From Pholis gunnellus (taxonomy: Eukaryota > Chordata > Actinopteri > Perciformes > Pholidae), in contig OU342822.1 of the NCBI GenBank assembly GCA_910591455.2, forward strand, positions 19,123,763 through 19,187,762: a stretch of 64,000 nt of DNA. The letters are read 5' to 3'. The position numbers and the translations under genes were made by a program. How positions within the stretch are numbered: the stretch's first letter is position 1; the number at the start of each line of letters is the position of its first letter. The notes under the pieces were generated by a model. It was given only the letters and a program-made list of their open reading frames with translations. It was not told the origin of the DNA and made no database searches. Shown here piece by piece: positions 58,601 through 64,000 of the stretch.

Positions 58601-60960
58601 AAAACTTGACATAAACCTATTTACTGCAAATCACTTTAAGCGCACTTACTGCCAACTTGGATACGGCCTGAGATAGACTCTTAAGTCTGCAGGTGTGGTG
58701 TGTTCACGTGCTGTTAGGAAGTTCTGACATCTGAGACTTAAAGGCGCCCCGTGGAGTTTTCTTGTTAATGCCTTTGTTGGAGCGTAAACTTCGCCAGATT
58801 AGTGAAATACTGTGAAACTAGAGAATGTGAATAAACATCGCCTGATAAAAAACAAAACAGAGACCTGTTCATCGCTCCATAGTTCTACTAGTGGACAAAA
58901 ACTCAACAGAGCACCTTTAAGACCCTGTCTCATAACCCTGTCTCATAAAAACTACATTTCCATTAAACTGAACTGCTCTCTCATTTACGTTTCGAGCAAT
59001 CCTGGAACCCATCGACTATCTGTCCGGGCCAAGACTTCCTCTTCCGTGCGCTGCTCATTGTTTACGGTCCGATTAGCACTTTGAGATGCGAGACCAGAGT
59101 TGCCGTTGAGAGACGACGTGTACGACCGGATTGTTTCACGAGTAGCCAGTTTACAAGCTAACTGTAAACCAATAAAAAAAGCTAAATCATCATCAGACGA
59201 TAAGACGATTTTGCTCTCCACACGGGCCGTTAAACTGTCAACCAAAGTCTGCTTGAATGTGATTGGTCAACACTTGAACTACAAGCGGGAACCAAAATGC
59301 TTCCGATGCCAAAATATTTTCCCGCTGCCGACAGTCATGCGCAGAATCTTGAATAACATATGTTTTAAAAAAGTACCCAACGATGTGAATTGAAACAAAA
59401 CAAAGAGCAAAACATCACGGTTTGGCTTAAAATAAGTACGTTTGTTATGTGACTTAGAGTAAAATACGTAACGTTAAAAGTTAAACCTGGGACATCGGTC
59501 TCATGGGTGAAAGTCCTGTGTCTGTTCGACCCGTCCAACCACAACTCCGGAAAATATGTTTCACTCAAAACATAACTGACGGTGCAGTTTAGTTGGGAAC
59601 GTAATTTTTAGGAGACAAGGCTTTAAGAGTCTGCTACCGAAGAGCATTTCCTCATGTCGCTGTAGAACCAAATGCTGAAGACAAGTATCACTGCAGTCAT
59701 TTTCTTATCACATGATCGGTGTGGTTGAAAGCTCTCAGGCCAAAGTAAATAAGTAGACCTTGAGGTGAGATTATAACGAATACTAATACTGGTTAAAATA
59801 CATGTTAGCTGCATTATAAAACACCAATAACGCACTGAAATAATGCAAGAAAACAAACAAACTTTGTGATGTTTAGCAAAACATGCAAAAAATACCTGTG
59901 CGTTTTAAAATCGTATAATATAATATGTTGAAAAACAGATACTCTGGTAATGTTTGGCCATTTCAGAAGTAACACTATTATTGCCAGAAATATAAGAAAC
60001 GTGTCACAGAGTCCGAGGAGATGGTAATATTCTTACCCTATCTCTGCTTTCATACAAATTAAATGGAGGCTTATTTATTTGTCTGGCTCGACGTCCTAAC
60101 GATCACATTCTCAAAATAATGTTTCGGTCATCTTCAGCCAAGATTCATTGTTTGAAAACTAAAAGTAACTTTCCGAATGGAAGAAGTGACATTACGGGTC
60201 AGAAAAATAGGAAGAAAAACACAGTATTTATAGAGCCAACTCTCACCGTAAAGGGGGGTTTGCTTTTTCCACGAGGTAACTGGAGCGAGGCCGACAGTTC
60301 GCGCTATATTTTCACAGCAAAAGACGCGCGTAAAGCCTCGGTAAGCTCCCAGTAAACCCAGCGGCCTGCCTCTCTGCCAGTTTTGTGTCCGGGAGGTTGA
60401 ACGAGCTCGTCGTTGTCACCACTTCCTGAGCCGTTCGTTTTTTCTTCAAAATCACTGTACAAAGAAGAAACCTGCAGCCGGGGGGAGCTGTGGCCCCCAA
60501 GAGCTCTACGGAGTGAGATTTCCAGCTTTCCAAAGCGCTTCCATCTTTATATATATAATACACAACCTGTCGGAAACACACATGTGGCGACCTTACAACT
60601 CGTTCTTTCTTTGTGTTTTCTTTACAGGGTTTCTTTTGGGTGTGGGTGGGGGGGGGGGGGGGATTGGCACTTGACAAATAACTAAATATATAACTAAATG
60701 TATAGAACACCACCAGCAGCTCTGAGGAAGCCCCTTCTGTGTGAGGGAGGCGTCCCTCTCGTCTCCGGCTCGTTTTTCCTGCTTCCCATCAGCTCTTTCA
60801 GATTTTTTTTTTTTTTTCCTCGAGTTCAAGAGAAACAGGAATCCAACAGCAGCTGCATTCTCTCTGGAGGAAGGTGTTTTACAGGGCGTTCAGGTGCACA
60901 GGTAAGTCAGTGTGTTTTGTGTGTGTAAATGCTCTGATTATGCCTTTTTTTTAAGCTGTT
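49700..60960. other. Intergenic region between trdn and clvs2 (tail to tail)
   Basis: About 11 kb with no ORF resembling a known family. It holds a (GT)n at 56815-56841, a (GCTA)-rich patch at 57,460-57,520, a MITE-like segment near 58,741-58,916 (TAAAGGCGCCCCGTGGAG at the left, GAGCACCTTTAAG at the right), and a GC-rich patch at about 58,090-58,330 without coding features. The clvs2 3'UTR must occupy some of its right end; minus-strand AATAAA candidates exist but the end is not fixed. An unusual open stretch at 51,985-52,266 is treated as repeat-derived. Confidence 0.5.
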
Positions 60961-60976
60961 GTCGAACGTGTGCGGT

Positions 60977-62411
60977 TTAGTCCAGCGAGAGCAGCGGCTG
61001 CATGTTGTCTTCTTCGCTCTTGGTTTTGTCCGGTCGCTTCAGGACGCCGGGTTCCACCACCGACTGAGACCTGGAGGGGAACGCAACACGAACGTCAGAG
61101 GATATCGATGTTTTATTTGTAAATTTACAACTTTATTCTCAGACTGTTTTTACCCCTCCTCACTGCTCTGTCATTTAATTTTGTATTTATTTATCTACGA
61201 TAAGCAGTCGATGGTTCAAATCCCTGCAGCAGAATAAGTGACACATTCCCTTCCATAAAACTAAAACACAAAACCAGTACAACAATAACTGCTACAGACG
61301 AGGAGATGCTAAAGGTGATGAGCCGACCTTTTCATGGTTTTCGGGGACAGGTTTTTCTCCAGGTCCCGCTCCAGGTCTTGCACTGACAGGGTGTAGGACT
61401 CCGGACAGTAGTCGGTCTCCTCGTCGTAGGCGTGGTCCAGCAGCGCCCGCGCCCACGTGCCCATATCGTACGGCGGCATCATGCCGCCGAGCTCCGACGG
61501 CAAGATCTCAGGGTGGATCAGCAGGTGGAGGCTGTTCAGGTTGTTGCCGTGCATGAAGATCTGCAAAGGTGCAGACAGCAGGACAGCTTAGATTGGGGAC
61601 TTTGAATCGCTTAAAACATGACTTATGTGGATCCATCGTACATTTAAAAAGTTTGTTCTGACAAGACAAAAGGCTTACTTTAATATTAATGTTCCCTAAT
61701 CAATCTTTATAGCAAAATATTGTTATAATACCAATTTAAAGGTAATTTATTAGCCATATTGGCACAGGTAGCTCAATTGTATTGCTACATACAAATGTTG
61801 TTTATATTTTGAGAGAGGAATTTAACCAAATTACGTTTGCCTTTAAAGAAAAAAATCTTAATAATATCAACTTATTTCCAAACAGTTAAATTTGACTCAA
61901 GAGCAATTCATCACAAGACAGAAAATAATGTATTTTTGGGACTTTTATCATGTCAAAACCAGATTTCTTCTTGGAATGTTTTCCATTGAAAGTGTCATTA
62001 AGCCTGCATTTGTTTTGGGCCAAACAGTTTCTTATATTAACGTCCAGCAGTTACGGAGCAACATTATCATTCATAAGTAGTTTTGTTTGTGACCCTAAAG
62101 TCTACTATTCTCTCTCTGTTAGCTCGGTTTTTGGTCTCCACCATCTCCTCCTTAGCTGCTAAATGCTCCACCATGTCCACCAGCTGGTCTCTTAACTGCG
62201 TCTGTATGCGGTTCAGGTGCTGAGCAGGAAGTGTACAGTCAGTTTTTGGAAGCCATCAAGTAATCGTTACATTAGGAATATTGATTGAACGCAGCCTCAC
62301 CCTCTTCCTGGTCTTGTCTTTGAGGAAGGGCCGTATCACGGTGTAGAGAGCGTGGATGTACCAGGGCTGGTTCACGAAGTGGATTCCTCCAAATCTGGCA
62401 GGAAAACTGTC
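60977..62411 (-). CDS. clvs2: clvs2, clavesin-2, C-terminal exons only (5' part beyond window)
   Basis: Clavesins are neuronal Sec14/CRAL-TRIO proteins on clathrin-coated vesicles that bind PI(3,5)P2. Exons 62411-62301, 61560-61328 and 61070-60977 join in phase and encode the last ~145 residues: DSFPARFGGIHFVNQPWY, IHALYTVIRPFLKDKTRKR, IFMHGNNLNSLH, HPEILPSE, GGMMPPYDMGTWAR, LSPKTMKRSQSVVEPGVLKR and NMQPLLSLD with TAA. LYTVIRPF and MQPLLSLD favour clavesin-2 over clavesin-1 (LYTLIKPF, TQPLLALD), and trdn is its neighbour in mammals. The C-terminal LLSLD fits a clathrin-box motif. Relative to human, the region after LLDH differs (AYDEETDYCPESYTLSVQDL). Upstream exons encoding the lipid-binding N-terminal part are not in the window, and the 62412-64000 interval is intron. 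Confidence 0.93.
62112..62226 (-). repeat. Dispersed repeat, copy 2
   Basis: Reverse complement of the 37,203-37,318 repeat (GAGACCAGCTGGTGGACATG, GAGCATTTAGCAGCTAA, CCAAAAACCGAGCTAA). It lies in a clvs2 intron. Confidence 0.65.
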
Positions 62412-64000
62412 CTGTTGGAGAAAGACACAAAGCAATATAATCCCATTAAAACCAGACGATCCAGAGACCTAAAGACAGCTGCAATCATTGAACCAAGATT
62501 CATAATCTCCCCTGTGTTTTATCACAAGTAACAGAACGCCGGTTTCAATCAAGACGGTTTGTTTTTCTTGTCTTCTTTGGGTTCCAGCAACTGAAAAATT
62601 ACCTCTGTGAGTTTCCCGTCCCCCCCTTTCATTGGATTAGTTTAGTAAATGGGCTCTAATCTCATAGTCAATAGAAAATGGACCGGTCTTATTTGGAGTC
62701 ACCGCAGCAACAACACCGGAGGGAAATGAGTCCTTGTTCCTACAGGTTGGCGTGTGGAGACTTTCCTCCAACGCTGGACACAATTATGATGATTACACTC
62801 CACTGTGTGTGTGTATGTGTGTGTGTGTGTGTGTGAGTCATTCTTGGCTGTGGTCCAGCAGTGTGGTTGAAATTATATTCTGACATAACAAAGCCAGCTG
62901 ATGCAAAATACAAGGCTCGGGGGTCAGACGTTTATATACAAACTGTGAGCAGCGTGTGGGAGACACGGAGACAGTGAGAGTCTCTGAGGTCGGGCCCGGT
63001 TTGTAAATTAGGGTTCGTGACCGATTTGATGAGTCATCGAGGCCGAAGTCGATGCTTAAGAGGTTTTCGATTCGCTGGCAGGGATGTCGGCTACCAGACT
63101 GCCGGACGCTTTGGTCCAGAGCAAGATACTGTTTCTGGACATCCACGGCCAAGCATCTAACAAAGAACACGTTTAAAAAACTCATTTCTGGGTTTTAGGA
63201 CTCATTCATGCGGCGCTCTGTGTGTGTGACTAAGGCCCAAAGAGGATTCTTACTCTTCAAGTCTACATTCTCACAACTTACTGTGTGCACGTCGACCCAA
63301 ATACAAACACAAAACAGCCCTTTTCTATTTTGGAGACACAGTGAGTTGTCATGCGTCAAAAGTTATTGTTATTAATATATTAATAGTTATATAAAAACAT
63401 ATTAAAATATGGCTGGTCTGCAGCCCAACAGATACTGACGACTACTTTCCTTCGTCGAATGAATTAGTTCAATATTCCCACCTGTGCATAAGTTTTACAC
63501 AACATATATAACAAATTGTATTATTGTCATGTTATTAAGATGTTATTTGGGGATTTTTTAAGAGTTTTAATGAAGAACATGTTGGGAATATTTTTAAAGG
63601 AGCTTTTTTTCAACGATTTTACAGTTGTAAGTGTCTATTTTTTCAAAATAAAAGCATACAAATACGCTTTTTTTAACCATTACGAAAACCCAATAATCCA
63701 GTTATTCATAGAGGATATCGGTGCAACATGTTCCGGCTAAAGCGAGGTCCGACATCCCTTCCCCTCCTCTCAGATCCCTCTGACTCTGAACCTGGCCTGC
63801 CCTCTGCCCTGACAGACACTTTCACTTTGATGAAGGGACCTTCTGCATTATACATGAAAGACTGGAAATGGAATATGAGCTGCAGAGCCTCTGCTGCACC
63901 GCAGGGACTGAAAGAGGAGGAGGAGGAGGAGGAGGAATAAAACAGGAGCTAAGGGAAGAGAGTGGAAAAGGTGTGGAGAGAGAAAGTGTTTAAAGGTGGA
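62412..64000. other. clvs2: clvs2 intron (partial)
   Basis: The next upstream exon, expected to end in LAIEGLQ, is not found to the window edge. The interval contains (GT)n at 62803-62834 and a Glu-codon microsatellite near 63,915-63,938. The ORF at 63,728-63,940 has no recognisable features. Confidence 0.6.

Noticed and set aside
60977..62411. clvs1 instead of clvs2
   Set aside because: LYTVIRPF, MQPLLSLD and the trdn neighbourhood favour clvs2.
63728..63940. 70-codon ORF ending in Glu repeats near the right edge
   Set aside because: It lies in a clvs2 intron. The tail is a GAG microsatellite and nothing resembles a family.

Overview
The window looks like a compact teleost-fish (probably percomorph) nuclear genome segment. 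It has short introns with canonical GT/AG borders, many (CA)n/(GT)n microsatellites, small dispersed repeats and MITE-like relics. The encoded proteins are clearly vertebrate. I assembled five gene models by hand from reading frame, splice-site dinucleotides, intron phase and remembered family sequences. No database search was run.

Layout. (1) About 1-11,510, minus strand: gtf3c2 (TFIIIC110 subunit), with the 3' end cut by the window start; 16 coding exons are visible. (2) 15,437-22,303, minus strand: complete znf512 coding region in 15 coding exons, with a probable 5'UTR exon near 23.5 kb. (3) 25,012-27,753, plus strand: a complete six-exon gene for a 190-residue tail-anchored protein of a teleost family without a name known to me. 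Its promoter carries a perfect interferon-stimulated response element (ISRE). (4) 29,061-49,322, plus strand: trdn (triadin), 36 coding exons, about 1,509 residues, including a single ~2 kb exon that encodes an extremely acidic segment. (5) 60,977 to past the window end, minus strand: the last three coding exons of clvs2 (clavesin-2).

How the genes relate. They do not form one pathway. gtf3c2 acts in RNA polymerase III transcription and znf512 is a nuclear multi-zinc-finger protein; the two lie near each other in mammals. trdn works in excitation-contraction coupling at the junctional sarcoplasmic reticulum, and clvs2 is a neuronal clathrin-vesicle Sec14 protein; these two are also neighbours in mammals. 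In this fish the two blocks are joined, with the interferon-type gene between them, divergent from znf512 and tandem with trdn.

Most notable points. The ISRE-driven small protein has a pattern reminiscent of nucleoside deoxyribosyltransferase-like Rossmann folds plus a C-terminal membrane anchor. The triadin acidic exon and its series of duplicated phase-1 basic exons together make a polyampholytic luminal domain. znf512 carries a W/GRDR repeat expansion and a His/Gln-rich tail. Intergenic space, mainly 49.7-60.9 kb, holds microsatellites and repeat relics and no gene I can support.
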